A stretch of 64,000 bases of DNA from Flammula alnicola (taxonomy: Eukaryota; Basidiomycota; Agaricomycetes; Agaricales; Strophariaceae): the NCBI GenBank assembly GCA_015499995.1, contig JADNRV010000197.1:27752-91751 (forward strand), read 5' to 3'. Of the stretch, positions 32,952-45,760 are shown one piece after another (within the stretch, counting starts at the first letter, position 1; each line of letters opens with the position of its first letter). The notes beneath the pieces were generated by a model. That model did not search any database. It saw only the letters and a list, made by a program, of their open reading frames with translations, and was not told the origin of the DNA. The position numbers and the translations under genes are program-made.

Positions 32952-35480
32952 TTGAAGAAGGAGGGAGCAAAGAGGATGAATTGGCATATAGGTATCAACT
33001 GCTGGAAATCAATGGAAATTGTCTATGAAAACCATCACCCTGGCATAATTCCACCCATTGAAAGTTTCATCACGCAGATCATTGACTCCCTTATTTCTGG
33101 GGGTCACATAGCGAAAAAGGAGGACATTTGGCAGGCACCAAACTGAGATACCTGGACAAGCCTTTCCTTACCTGACTTCACTGGCAAGCTGTGTCCACAA
33201 GTGTACAGTCTTTGGCCCTTCTATAAGGTGCATCAGTGCACTGTCCGGGGTGATGACGGTGAAATATGTGGCCATATCACTCCAGTGCTTCAATCATTGA
33301 AAAACCACGTATACAAAGTTCATGGAGCAGGCCACAGCACGGACCTGAGGGAGATTACAGCCCAGACATTGACAGAAGACAATGGTTGGATGCAGTATTT
33401 TGAAGTCTCATCAAAAGCACCACTGCCTGCATTCGACAAGATGATGAATCCTATTGATGCCTCTGGATTTGACTTGGAAGCTGCACGTGGGCTCCTTCAG
33501 CAGATGACGGCTACTTACATGGGTGACTTGGATGGTCCTGACATGAGTGTCAAAACCATCCTCCCTGTTTTTGTGGAGACAGGGATCGATCAATTCCTCC
33601 AGCCATTAAATTGCAAGACTCTTCAGCAAAATTACTGCCCAGAGCCTGACCATCCGATGTATAACATGTTATGACATTTGGTCCTCCAGACATTCTCTGA
33701 TGATCTCAAGCCACTGGTGGACCAGAAGGTGTTGAGCAATCTCCTACTTAATATGATGAACTGTACTCTGTGAGTGTCTCTCTGCACTCTGGTTTGATTT
33801 TCGCTCACAATAAATTAGCAATGTGCCAAAGACTAAGATGCACCATGCATTTGCTGCACTGACAGAAAAGAAATCTGTCACTGCCTACGGACTCTTGGAG
33901 CTCAAGTTCGTTTGGGCACTGCTTCAAGCAAGAAAGAGATGCAAGGATAAGGCATTTATCTTCAATGAGAAACAGAAGCAGCCTTGGATAATCTGTCTAA
34001 AGAGCTGGCTAAACTGGAAGATGAAGACGAGGACTTAAACTCAGCAATCGATGCCTTGTATGCACTCTTTGATGAGGTATACTTCCCAGAGGGATATGAA
34101 ACAAAGAATACCAACTTCGATATGCCCTCGAGCACATTTTTAGCCATCCAGTGTGTTGCTGAGGATGGATCTTATTCTAACATACACCACATACCACCTA
34201 TCATGGTGAAACTCCAATATTCCTTCCACCTCCATGCTACGCGTAGAATGTTGTTCTTCAGGAAAACCTATGCAAAAGATGAAGATTTCTTCCAGTGAAT
34301 CCAGCTGCCTTATTTAACAAAACCTATCACTGACAATTACTTGCAGAGCATCTCAGCAATTTTTTGAGAAATACCTTCAAGATCACAACTTATCACCATT
34401 CACTACCTTGCAAACACTGCTTCATAAGACGAGTGTAACATCAAAGTCTACACCTCGACCGAATATGGTCTGGTGGCATGAAGACATTGTGACCATTGGC
34501 GAGATCTCCATTGACATCCCCGCATACAAAACCTTCTTGGGGAAGAAACTCGAAGAAACTGAGAAATTTGTGGAGGAGAATATTCTTCTGGGCCTCTGCA
34601 TGCTTCGAGAACTGGACGATTCCTGCAAGATTTCACAGCTCAAGAATCTACCTCTGAATGAAGATGTCCTTGGCAATGGAATATTGTTGGATGTTTGAGA
34701 CGGTAGCTTCGACAATGTGGAGTCCGCTAAATTTTTTCTCAAAATGCTACAGAAGGAAAAATTGCAAATGAAGCAGGATGCAGCTGGAACTCTCAGATTT
34801 GGGTGAACGCAGGGTGTTAAAAGGATTTCAAACATTGACAAAGCCCTCACAGAGACACAATCATTATCTCATACCCTCAAGGTCCAGGTGTTGGTCGAAT
34901 GACTGAGCAAGCTCTGCAGAGCCCAATTAATACTTTGAACACCTCGAGAAATGTTGTCTTCGAGAATGGGGAACACACTGGCAGTTTTCGTTCTGGATAT
35001 CACAAAGGGTCATTTACAACCGGGCAACACAAGGAAATTCTTCAGCTGCTCCCCTACCGGGTCTTTCGGCTTCTCTATGTCCTACTCTATATCATTTGAC
35101 CTATCAAACTCACAGCCCTGTTTGATCTGCTAATCAAACCGGAGAACTGGCAGACCACTGTGAACGCATATCGGGAATGAATTTGGGCTTCCTATGGCTG
35201 AGCTTGGACTCTCATCTGTCTTTCTGAGAACCTGCAGCAGTTTATGAAGCTTGGTATGGGCATGAATATGGGCACTCGCCTGTACCGTCACTTTGCAATC
35301 ACAGTCCAGTGATACTATCCTTCTACAAACTATGGACGGTACAATACAAGTGTTGATTCTCAGACTAATGCAATGGCAGCCGACCTTATGGCAGGACATA
35401 CCCTAGCTGTTGCAGACATGCACTATGCACGAACTGAAGGTATGCTTACCAGCTCTGTTTTGAAAGCAGCATACATTTGA
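32952..35480 (+). pseudogene. Degenerate gene with recombinase-like C-terminal motifs
   Basis: A chain of plus-strand frames probably derives from one large gene. The pieces are 32952-33146 (GINCWKSMEIVYENHHPGI), 33201-33674 (157 codons; HQCTVRGDDGEICGHITP...LKNHVYKVHGAG, a possible CxxH-type finger), 33984-34298 (acidic EDEDEDLNSAIDALYALFDE, then VKLQYSFHLHATRRMLFFR), 34408-34698 and 34899-35099. Near 35240-35440, across stops, the text GMGMNMGTRLYRHFAI and MAADLMAGHTLAVADMHYAR resembles box II and the GHS...Y end of tyrosine recombinases. Similar regions are known in fungal Crypton-like and RecQ-linked proteins. This is an inference from short motifs only. Many stops show it is dead. Confidence 0.3.
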
Positions 35481-37880
35481 GTATGCAAAGATTGGCATAA
35501 TTTTTTAGGATTTTCGACAGAACATGATGATTAAAGTTTCGTTACATGTATTTTTCAAATAGCTACGAATATGGGGTGGATAAACAGCTGCTGAAATATC
35601 TCGTTCTTTTCCTGGATGATTGACACATCCCTCACTATATCTCACCATTCCATATCCTGGCCGATTCCAATTTCACCATGCTTCATTAGCTTTCTAGTTT
35701 TGTATAGTCTTGATCCCAATATAAATACAATTCTGCCAGGTATGGTTCATTCTTGTTAGAACATATCGACAGCCATAGCGCGTGATGCCCCCGGAAGTCC
35801 TGTTTTTACCAAGTTATCCTTCACTTTCCCACTTCACACCTGTCTATCATATCTATGCGAAGTTTGACATATGGGCCAATCTGAACTCAGCCGACAAAGT
35901 CCTGCTGCATGTCTGTGGTTATTCTCAGCACATTTTGAAACTGTCCCTAAGATGGGTGACAGATGGCCATGAATTTCCCTGCTCCTGATCACTTGACTCT
36001 GTACAAGCAGAGTTACATAGATGATTCAAAGGTACTGGTGGACACGAATGCAGATGAGCTGTGTACATGCAAAAGAATTACGCGAAGCAGGGTCAATTTC
36101 CTCATAGGGGACGACACGTGGCTGAGCCAGGATGAGGGAACAGTCAGAATCGGGAATGCCTTACAGAAGACGCGCCAGTCCAAACAGCGAAGTCGCAGTG
36201 TCGGGTTTGCAATCATTTGAAGAAAGAGCACTGGGAGCCATGGCCAACAAGGTGTTGACTAGGGCATTGCAAAGTGGCCTCGTTGTGGAGACACAAAGAA
36301 CGGAAACTCTCGGGGGAACCGACAACTCGGAGATCAACATACAAAGCTGGAAAAGGATTTCGTCGGCGAGAGCGGTGACTTCAAACTCGCTGTTGCAAAT
36401 GAGTTCTTGATGAGCAACTTGTATTGCACTTGCACGGTGCTTACGGGCCAAAGAGCCTTGACCTATGACATAGGAAGACTCAAAAAAAAGGCAACAGCGG
36501 TGACCTCAAGCTTGTCATTGCAAAGGCATTCTTGATGAGCAAGTTGTATTGCACTCGCATGATGCAGTTGGTCAAAAAGTTGTAAGAGGTCTTCAGAGCT
36601 AAATTCGCCCAGAAGTTGAACAGCACAAATGGCACGGGGCATCTGGTTTACAGCCTGGTTGAGGAGGGAGACATGTGTGCAACAGTCAACAGAAAGGCAC
36701 TCACTGTGCAACTTGTGAACCCCTCTTGTGGTATGGCACAGTAAGCTGAAGTTGACTAATGGTGTGCATGAAGAGTCAGCCAGGGCGTAGGCAGAGTGTT
36801 GCAGAAGATTACCTACTTTGTGATGTCCAGTGTTCCTGCCTTTGCATTGTAAAGCAGTCTAAAACATAGGGGAGTATGCTCTGTGGTCAGTACGCAGCTC
36901 GGAGCCTGCTTGAAGACCTGGTACTACTCACTTTTTCCTCCAATGTTCCTTTCGGTGATGTGCTAAAAAGCCTGCATTGAATCCAAATTATCACTGTCAG
37001 CATAGGATTGAGAAATGTCAGTCTCAGGGTTCCTGGGATTAGAAATACATGTTGAAGTGAGCATTTTTGTCCTGCAACTGAGGGGGTTTGCAGGACATCG
37101 GCTCCGGGTAGGCTCCTAGTCCCATGCTGAAATTGGAGGCTCACCTTTTCTTTTTTAGCGTCCCGTTGATTTTATAGCGCCTGGAATGCACACCTTGTGC
37201 TGGCACCATGGTGTGTTGTCCCTATGGCATGTGGGTGCAGAAAAAAAGAGCGCACTATGGCTGTCCAAATGCACTTTTATTCCCACATGCACACTATTTG
37301 CCACCGCGTGTGCCAAATGGTCCCTACTTCTTAGAGCACCATATAATACCATTCCTATGCCTCAGCTGACTATCCTTTATATATTGTAGCACACTAGTAA
37401 TGATATAGTCAGATAATATAAGAATATGTACTCATGAACATTGCCCTTTGGCATCAGAAATAATGATGGAATCCAACTGCTACTGTAGTAACACCTACTC
37501 TATCATCTTATCCTCATAATGTCTCAAGATGTACATAAAATTAAATAGAATTCAAGTACTTTAATACTAAAAAAGAGAGTGTAGATTATATAGTTGTGGA
37601 TGTAAAGTGAGTGGATGAAGGATAATTTCCGAAGAAGATATATCAAGCAAGGTTTAAAACAAGGAACTCAGATACAAATGAAGGTAACTAAATAATGAGA
37701 ATAAAAAAATAAATGACAGATAGACCAAGATAAAAGTGATAGTAGAGAATGTATAAATGATACCCATCAGAGCTGTAGAACAAAGAAAGCCACTTTCCCT
37801 CTAAACTGATCCTGTGTTTATCTTCACTTAGAGTATGCCTAGCATCACAGACCTCCTTGAAGTTGGTGCCTCTAACATTG
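35481..37880. other. Decayed intergenic region
   Basis: Short frames at 35782-35988 and 35963-36220 (+) have no recognised domain. A local imperfect duplication is visible at 36395-36440 and 36520-36570 (both contain TTGATGAGCAA.TTGTATTGCACT), with GTGACTTCAA and GTGACCTCAA upstream of each. The remainder to 37880 shows nothing. Confidence 0.35.
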
Positions 37881-37885
37881 TCACT

Positions 37886-38206
37886 TTAAATAGTGTATGA
37901 TGCAAGAGTGTAGGCCTTAATGACCTCAGCATACAACATACAAAGCAGATGGATATGATGGTTTCTGTTTAGAATGATGAGCCTGCCTTTGGGATGACCT
38001 CCAGCCCAGGACACTGGCTGAGCTCCAGTAACTTCAGATTTGTAGAGAATGAGCTTTGTGCTGCCAAGAAGCTTATTGTCTATTAGGAAAATCAGGGCAT
38101 TTTTATGAGACATCTTGTCGAGATAAATTCCATTTTGCATGCTGTTTGCAAAGTGCTCCAGGGTTGCTGACTTGATAACACATGGGTTATACACTTGTGT
38201 TTCCAT
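37886..38206 (-). CDS. Hypothetical fragment
   Basis: 106 codons on the minus strand (METQVYNPCVIKSATLEHFANSM...). The composition is protein-like but no family is recognised and no intact neighbours are seen. It may be an exon of a degraded element gene. Confidence 0.2.
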   Translation of the reverse strand: METQVYNPCVIKSATLEHFANSMQNGIYLDKMSHKNALIFLIDNKLLGSTKLILYKSEVTGAQPVSWAGGHPKGRLIILNRNHHIHLLCMLYAEVIKAYTLASYTI

Positions 38207-39425
38207 TGTAGGTCCTGTGGGTGCCTAGCTGCCAGTTGAGAGGTTGATTTGGAAATCTCTGTCCAACATGACATTTAGGAGGCCATAGCCAAGGACATAC
38301 CCTTCACTGATATTTTTGATCTTGAAGTAATTCTTTCTGCTTTGTTTAAGCTTGCTGAGGATAAGCACTGACTCCTGGGTAAGCTTAACTGCTCTTGTGA
38401 TCTAAAAGACATTGTAAGTGGTCTCCTCAGTGGTTTTATTCTATTTTAGACAAAACTCACTTGCTTGAGCACCTTTGAAGGAAGTGGCTTGGTGCCTGGT
38501 GCCTGGGGAGTTGTAAGTCCTTTCTTAGGTCTTCCCCAACCAGCCACTGTAACAGAAAGGATGGCTCCATCCAATATGAAGGGTTGGTGTTAATCTCTTA
38601 GCAATCCATTCAACCTCATATTATCCATTGGCTTCTTAGAAGAAAGCTTGAGAATCTTTCTTCTATTTATGGAAGCCAGTGTGATTGGTTTGTCTCTCCA
38701 AGCCTTCCAAGTACTTTGTTTGAAACACTTATGTTCTAGCAATACATTGTCTGTTATGCTTTTATCAAAGTGTGTATTATTGAAGCTTGGTTTCTTTATT
38801 TGATATTATACTTGATTTATAATGTATTATGATGATTTATAAGTGCTTGTATGACCAGTGTTAAAGTTTATATGTTAACTTAGGTGGTGGTATATAGAAA
38901 TACCTTTGAGTACAGTTGAGCTTATCAGAATTGATAGGATTTAAAATAAGATTTAATGAGTAGTAAGAAGATTACTAGTGTGAAGCTACAACATATTGAT
39001 CTTTTCTCCTACAATCAAGCAGTGCAAAGCTGTGCTTCATCAGATTCTTTAGCTAAGAGCAAGAGTAATGCTATCTACCAGTACTTTTCACTATATATAC
39101 TGACGAAAAGAGTATGAGTAAACAAGCTATGGATGCAGAGAAATCAAGTAAATCATATACCTCATTTCCCAAACACCTATATGCCTGCTTAGCTTGGTTA
39201 GTAAAGAACACCAAGCCCAATCTGCATATAAAAAGGCAATATCTTCTCATCTATAAAGGACAACTCATCCCTGTATGAAAAACCTCAGACAGTAATTTAC
39301 TCACATCACCAAATGTCCAACCATGGATTACACAAAGTGTTTTTCTCTAGTTGCTTAGGGATAGGCTCAAGAAGATTATCAGTGGGCCTCATTTCTGCAG
39401 ACCTAAATAGCTACTCTACTCAGAA
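38207..39425. other. No gene seen
   Basis: AT-rich sequence with short frames only. Confidence 0.4.
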
Positions 39426-39790
39426 TCACCCTGTTACACACTTCTCTTGCTGACCTCCTTCACCACAGTGAATGCACCTCACACTTGTCTCCAGACCAAT
39501 CTGGAAGCCCTCACCACCTTCTCCTGCCTCAAAAAAATATATGCTGTCATGTTCAATCTTTGGACAACCTGACACCAGATAAACAACATTGCAGAAACCC
39601 TTCAAAGCCATGAACTTCAACTAAGCTAACACACTGAATGCCTCATAGAGAGGCTAAACAATAATTTAGTATTTCAGAATGTATACACTGTTCTCATTAT
39701 TAACACTCTACTAGAACCCTTTTCTGAATCCAGAATGCCCAATCATCCAATTGACACTTCTACACTCATTTGACTACTGACACCACTCTG
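39426..39790 (-). repeat. Dispersed repeat with short ORF, second copy
   Basis: Reverse-oriented partner of 13891-14285. The minus frame 39620-39426 (64 codons) includes CRCIHCGEGG-like cysteines. The site matching 13530/13891 is unoccupied here, so the solo LTR at 13535 inserted after the two copies separated. Confidence 0.55.
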
Positions 39791-39899
39791 CAGACCACAG
39801 ACACTGGTTGTGATGTCTGAACCTGGACCTAGTTGCACCGCAAATTATCAACAAACCCAAGAATAAGAATGTCCACCATTGTATGCTACACAGTGAAAT

Positions 39900-40161
39900 A
39901 CATGAAATAATCTAACTGGCATATGCTTCAAGTGTAGACAGTCTGAACACTGGATGATCAATTGTAGGATGCACCAGTGCAACTGCTGCTACCATTGAGT
40001 GCTAGGACATGCTCACAAATATTGTCTATTTAGACATGGCAGTGACATTGACCAAGGGTACTATGAACATAACAACATCAAACTCTCAAATGTGGATGGA
40101 GAGCCAAGGTCATAAGGCAAGGATGCCTTCAAATTTAGAAAGGGGGTAATATTATAAACCA
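39900..40161 (+). pseudogene. LTR-retrotransposon gag tail and polypurine tract
   Basis: Plus-strand text contains CRQSEHWMINC and CNCCYH..LGHAHKYC, two zinc-knuckle-like clusters, over about 39930-40030. A purine-rich AGAAAGGGGG at about 40137-40146 precedes the LTR at 40162, as expected for a 3' polypurine tract. Stops interrupt the frame and no pol genes are present. Confidence 0.45.
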
Positions 40162-40504
40162 TGTTATAAACAGTACTTTTTCTTCACTTTTACTCCATAT
40201 GCCACCCTGTTCCACTTCTATCTGTTTCACTTACATCATTTTATTTCTATTCACTTTTGATATATTTGTACAGCTTTGCACAGGCAAGGCCTATTCTTGA
40301 CTTTTTATTTATTATATAAACTCGAGTAGTACCAGAGATGTTCTTTAGCTAGTTCTTGAGAATTATATGTCTTGAATACTCTTTTGACCTCTCTAAGCAT
40401 TTGCAAACACTCTGAGAGAATTTAAATTTTGAACTACATTCTTGAAACCATGACTTAGGCATCAGTTATCTTGAATGACAAGTTGATGCTTGCTAATCAT
40501 AACA
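40162..40504 (+). repeat. LTR (TGTTAT...ATAACA family)
   Basis: A 343-bp unit begins TGTTATAAAC and ends AATCATAACA. It contains a TATATAAACTCGAG promoter-like block (about 40312) and TTCTTTAGCTAGTTCTTGAGAATT, shared with the solo LTR at 13535-13890. It follows a polypurine tract and therefore is a 3' LTR. Confidence 0.65.
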
Positions 40505-41267
40505 GCCATCTCATCATTTACTATTACCAACACTCCCATTATGCTCATTGCACACACAATGTTAAATGATAGAGCAGAACTGTTGTCCTCCAACTATCAA
40601 TGTAAATACCACAATACATGATGACATCAAAACAGAAAAAAGCTTCAGTTGCAAGAAAGGCTGGTATTCTTTAGATTAACAATAGAAATATATAAAGAAG
40701 GGCAGGAGATCAGTCATAACAAACAACAAATAATGAATTATTCCCAGTATCAATTTTTGAATTAAAGAGCAAGAATCCAAAGAAGCAGCACCCAAAGACC
40801 CATTCTAAAAAGACAAGCAACCATCATTTTGCATCCAAAAAAGGTAATATTTCCTAATAAAGGTGGGTACTGGGTAGAGCCAATTGAACAATGTTAATAG
40901 CACTGGATATATACCCAGTTTTCTTTATATAGTTACTGGCTCCAATTTCTGTAATGCACTTCATCTCTGTATTCCTGCTACTTCTGTTATTGAGTGTTAT
41001 TTATTACATAGTTTCAATAAGTATACAAGATTGTTTGCAAACTCATCAATTTATCATGACACCCAACACAATTGCAAGCAAAATATCTATTTGCTGCATA
41101 CCTCACATATAAAAGGTATCAACACAAATAATATGCAGAGGTATATGAGCCTAAAAACAAAAAACAAAGCAAGACAAGGCAAAAACAAATAAACAACCTT
41201 TTGCTGCTCAACACGCAAAAAAAAACACTTCAAGCAAAACAAAACCACCAATTCATACTGCTCTTTC
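40505..41267. other. No gene seen
   Basis: AT-rich. A plus-strand frame at 40884-41192 (102 codons) has no recognised feature and a lysine/asparagine-rich tail typical of AT-rich non-coding DNA. Confidence 0.4.
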
Positions 41268-42678
41268 TCAAAATTGAAGCTGATCTGATATCACTGCCAG
41301 GACAACATTCCTCCTCTGGCTCATGCCAGGATCTGTCCTGGATTCATACTGAATATCCTCCTGCCTCTCATCCTGGTACCCCCTCAGCAAGTCCTCTGCA
41401 AAGTAAAAGCTCCACCTCCTCGCCCCGCCCATGCTATCCTGGTCAAACTCCTCTGGCCTGACTCCCTCCACGATCCCACCCATCATCAACAGACAGTGGT
41501 GTGCAAGCTGCCTGCGGCACTTCATCAACTGGTACATGATGGCAACCAGGGCACTAACGACCCCAATAATCGTGTCCTGACATGACTTGCTGCTGCCCCA
41601 TTCTCACTGGTGCTTGTGATGGAGTTGCTCATCCCACCACTGCTGCCACTGGTACCAGTCCATGGAGAGGAGTGAGAAGCCTGAGTTGATGTGGTCTCCG
41701 AGGTCCTGGGCAATGCTGCCACCAACGCTGGTGTAGAACTTCAACTGCTTGGCTCTGATCTCCATGGCGGGGGTGTCCACAAGGTTGGAGGAGACCTGAG
41801 CCACATCGTCCTGAGCTTGGGTGAGTCCACAGGTGTGTGGTAGGTCATTAAAATGTAGACCTGCAGCATGAACATCTTGATTTGATCACCTGCAGGTAAA
41901 CCATGTATCAGTAAAAGAAATCAAGGGTCTGCATCTTATCCGTAGCAAAAGCACTTACCAGTGATACTAAGAGCTGTGCCAATAAGAACTGGAATGTGAG
42001 TGAAGATTTGACTTCACTTGATCTCACTATTGGTGACAAATGACTAATTAAGTGACTGATCAAACAAAATACTGATCAGGATATAGGTCCACAAGTCTGT
42101 CGACAGCATGAGCTGGTCAGCAGAGAGTATGCAGCCAGGGATGCCCATTGGTAAGGGCACATCAGTGATTGTCGACAAGCAGATGGGATGGGCATGACAC
42201 TGCTCACGATTTGGACCAGATCAGTCAAGGTGGCCACGGTCATCATGATCGAGGCCACGGCAAGGGACGACTCTGTCAACACAAAGAAGAGACCCGGGTT
42301 GAAGGATGGCACAGTGGTGATACCCGAGAGCAAGTCCATGATAGTGGTCATGGTGTTGACAGCATCAGGGAATGTTATAGTGGGCAATGACTGCTGCTGA
42401 CAGAGGTCCGTGGTGGTTGTGCAGAGGTAATAGATCCAATAGATCCAGTGTCGCTAGCCGAGGTGGGCGTGGAGCTATTGACAGAGCTAGGAGGAGCAAA
42501 TGTGACTGAGCTGGGAGGAGGCAGGGCACTAGTGATTGACCCGGTGCCAGAAGAACTCTGGTGGGCTGATGAAGGGGTTAACGATGGAGTGATGCTAGGT
42601 ATATCAGATAGAGTGATGCTAGGCATATCAGATGGAGTGATGCTAGGCATGGGACTGTCAGTAGTAGTTGGACGCTAG
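41268..42678 (-). CDS. Hypothetical multi-exon protein
   Basis: Minus-strand frames form a plausible gene. A Ser/Thr/Pro-rich N-terminus (42650-42375; ITPSDMPSITLSDIPS...) is followed by 42387-42076 (TITFPDAVNTMTTIMDLLSGITTVP...) and a frame at 41804-41604 (KLRTMWL-type joint; TPAMEIRAKQLKFYTSVGG...WYQWQQWWDEQL). After one in-frame TGA near 41603, which may lie in a short intron, comes TIIGVVSALVAIMYQLM, a likely membrane helix, and an Arg/Asp-rich tail. The middle is GC-richer than its surroundings, which supports coding. No domain is recognised. Splice sites were not fixed. Confidence 0.3.
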
Positions 42679-42908
42679 AGAGGTCACCTGAGATGCTGGA
42701 AATGATATTGGGATTACCTGAAGACAACAACATGTACAGTGCCTTCGGACAGCACTGGAACAGGATAAAATATAATTAGCATGATTTTCAGTCGAGAAAC
42801 AAGGATCCAGACAAAGAAACTGACCTTTGCACGACAATGACATGTCAGCGCAGGAGTGTGCTTCAAACATCAATTATGTGAGGTCATACACTGAGGATAT
42901 ACCAAGTA

Positions 42909-43281
42909 CGACACTGTCACACTGCCTTCTGGCACTCACACTCACACTCGGCATTCTGGCATTCCTCCTCAAATGTCTTATGTAACATATTTATCTCTCA
43001 AATTCTAAGTCTGTTAAAACTCAATGAGGCACACAAAGGTGAATTCTTTAATGTGAACCCTAACATGAACCCTAACATGAACCTTAATGTGAACCCTACC
43101 CTAACCAACCCTAACAACCCTAACAACCCTAACCAACCCTAACATCCTAACGTACACCCTGACTGGCAGTGACTGTGTGCCGTGATCGGCACGTTGATGC
43201 ACGTGAGGTGCCGGGTTCCCGAGTGTGAGTTACCTGAGTGTGAGTGTGAATGAGGGTAAGTAGCTGAGTGTGACAGTGTCG
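42909..43281. mobile_element. Small TIR element enclosing telomere-like repeats
   Basis: CGACACTGTCACACT at 42909-42923 is the reverse complement of 43267-43281, and ACTCACACTCACACTC next to it is also mirrored near 43235-43250. The 373-bp unit carries the CCCTAA-type array at 43040-43146. No clear target duplication was found. Confidence 0.55.
43040..43146 (+). repeat. Interstitial telomere-like CCCTAA array
   Basis: Many copies of CCCTAAC with short AACATG, AAC or ACC interruptions, such as 'CCCTAACAACCCTAACAACC'. They resemble the TTAGGG-type fungal telomere repeat read on the C strand. The array is degenerate and internal, not a chromosome end. Confidence 0.7.
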
Positions 43282-43306
43282 AGAATGAGGATTCCTCATC
43301 AGACAC

Positions 43307-44161
43307 AGGCTCCTACCCAGCCGTCGTTTCGGGGTTTACAAAAAAAAATGAGATGCATCATAGAGAGAAAGTACTTGGACGATATTCACCTGTGAAATTT
43401 AAGATTTGTATGACAAATAAGATCATTGATCTAATCATTTTTTCAATCACCGCAACTCTTATTTTTTTGTACCCCTCCACGACGGCTGGCATTTTACAAA
43501 GGTAAACAATCAGCCACCGCGGTGATTGTGGATCAAATTCTCATTTCAGGTAACACAACCCGGCACGACATCTTTGCATTGTTGGGCCGTCCTCTCGACG
43601 TGTTTACTATTGCGAACTGCTTATGGGTTATTTTATGCACACGTTGGATTTCTTGGCTCCAATTAAGTTGAAAATAAGAGTCTTTAAAATGCAAAGGCAA
43701 ATTTGGGGCCACAAACCCTTGCATTCAATGCCGTTTTTGCACCCTTATGCATCGCCTATACAGATTGCATTGGGCTTCTGGTTCATGGAGAGAAATAATT
43801 CAATTAAGCACTAAGTAAGATAGTACACCTATAGCTGAACAGTAGGTATAATTATACTATCTCAAGATGGCAAATGACAGGATGCGTTGAGGTCGAGACA
43901 ACACATCCAAATTGCTGCGCTAATTTCAAAGTTCCCAAAAAGAAAGTGCAAACAGCGGTGGCTGATTGTTTACCTTTGTAAAATGCCAGCCGTCGTGGAG
44001 GGGTACAAAAAAATAAGAGTTGCGGTGATTGAAAAAATGATTAGATCAATGATCTTATTTGTCATACAAACCTTAAATTTCGCAGGTGAATATCGTCCAA
44101 GTACTTTCTCTCTCTCGTTTTTTTTGTAAACCCTGAAACGACGGCTGGGTAGGAGCCTGCG
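43307..44161. mobile_element. Foldback element with about 200-bp inverted repeats
   Basis: The left arm (43307-43515) and right arm (43955-44161) are reverse complements over about 205 bases with few differences. The ends are AGGCTCCTACCCAGCCGTCG and its inverse. An 8-bp direct repeat TCAGACAC lies on both sides (43299-43306, 44162-44169). The central about 440 bases hold no transposase. Long TIRs with an 8-9 bp duplication suggest a non-autonomous MULE-like or hAT-like element. Confidence 0.75.
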
Positions 44162-44445
44162 TCAGACACCCTATGGCAGTCTCGTGTCACACTCTCTGCC
44201 AGTTGTGGTTCCCTCCTCGTCGAGTTCGACCCGCCGCTCCTGCCTCTCAGAATCTGAAATCCATGCACCAAGTTTGGCTGAACGAGACCTCTACGCCATC
44301 AGATGATGGCGAACAGTTTACATTTTGGTATGCTTGTCGAACACTCTGTGGACATCGTATACGGTTGCAAAGATCTTCTAGGAAAAATGAAGCAGGAGAG
44401 GCGCGGAGAAATAGGGAAGGAGGAGGAGACAACATAGGTTCGGAT

Positions 44446-44515
44446 CAAGCCCCTTGTCAGCTTCTGGTGTTTATTTGTATAAAGTTGCTTTCAGCAAAAC
44501 CTGACAAGGGGCTTG
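44446..44515. repeat. 70-bp hairpin repeat (CAAGCCCCTTGTCAG)
   Basis: CAAGCCCCTTGTCAG at 44446-44460 is inverted exactly at 44501-44515. A related, diverged single-arm copy, including the flanking TTGATCCGAACCTA, lies at 47490-47620, so this is a member of a dispersed family. Confidence 0.6.
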
Positions 44516-45124
44516 CATCAATGTCCGTCGATTGAGGGGGTTTGGTCACTCCCGATGCTTGAAGTCAGTTCGACACGCACTTACCCAATTTTGCGCACGT
44601 TCTTGAGTAGAACATACGATACAAATTTTGTACTACTTACAATTTTGTAAAACAACTTTATTATTGAGCTGTGAGCTTTCTAAGTAGGTGACTTGACCCC
44701 ATTTCCTTTCCTGCCTTCTAGAGAAAGTAAATCTTAAGCTGCAACTGGATAGTTTTGGCCCATGCCTCATATACTGGGGACGTGCACCGTCTGTAAATGG
44801 ATTTGGCTGCTTAGTCATCTCACAGCCACTTCAAAACTGGCAAACCGCACGATGTGACTGCACAATGAAACACAAAGTCTATAGCAGCTTTTGAAGCACG
44901 TAAATTGAAATCCGAATCATTTAAATGACCCAAGTACACTCAAATGTAAATCTAGGCTATTTGAGCACCACTGGTGCACAATATCGATGCATTCTATGTG
45001 ATCAGACATGCATTACATAATCCATAAATGAGGTTTTGGCCCATCAAAACTAAAACAACATTTCTCCTTCCTCACACTGGTTTAACCTCAGATGAAGGTG
45101 CAAAATAATTTGTTTTATCGGTCT
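44516..45124. other. No gene seen
   Basis: Short frames only; no motif recognised. Confidence 0.4.
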
Positions 45125-45234
45125 CCAGGGGGTCTTCGAGCTGATTTTTTGAAATTCCTTCTTAAAGTGTAATTTCAATGTTGTTTCTCACGACACAGGC
45201 CGAATCTCAAAAAATCAGCGTGAAGACCCCCAGC
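45125..45234. repeat. Hairpin repeat, about 27-bp arms
   Basis: The left arm around GGGGGTCTTC...CTGATTTTTTGA (45127-45152) is mirrored at 45207-45233 with about three mismatches. The about 55-bp centre is unrelated. A MITE-like footprint or foldback. Confidence 0.55.
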
Positions 45235-45651
45235 AGAACTAAAATTCAACCCGATCTGGCTTTAAATTTTGGCAAAAAATGAAGAAATGCGCCCAAAAAG
45301 TTGATTTTCCATAATGTGCAAGAAGTTAGGTGAGACAAAACAAGTACAAACATCAAAAGTCGCAAAGCGATGGTGCGCCTCCCCACATATACTATATATA
45401 ATGATGTTTTCAGACTTGGGTGTCTGTAGTGCACTTATTGAGGCTATAATATTCGTTACAAGTGGGGACCGGCAACCTGTGCAACTTTTGCGTGACAGTA
45501 AAAGTGGCCACTACCGAAAAAGGTAAGCCAGTCTGACTTGTCCTTTTTGGACGCCAAAAACGTGTTTTTGCAACCTTTTTGTGCTGGCTTCCAGCCACAA
45601 CGGAGAGACCAAGTGAACAAGCCATTTTGTTTAATTTACAATTCAAATGAG

Positions 45652-45760
45652 ATTCTTGGGTACAGATTTTTTTAAAAATGTCTAGTTTCTGAGATCTGTG
45701 CTACGTATGAAGGATATTGAAAGATTGGACCCAAGAAATAAAAATCTGTTCCCAAGAATT
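45652..45760. repeat. Hairpin repeat, 20-bp arms
   Basis: ATTCTTGGGTACAGATTTTT (45652-45671) is inverted at 45741-45760 with one mismatch. A 109-bp MITE-like unit. Confidence 0.55.

Noticed and set aside
43040..43146. A true chromosome end
   Set aside because: The CCCTAA array is short, degenerate and has unique sequence and a TIR element on both sides.
44173..44535. 120-codon plus-strand frame beside the foldback element
   Set aside because: Runs through the hairpin repeat at 44446-44515 and shows no domain.
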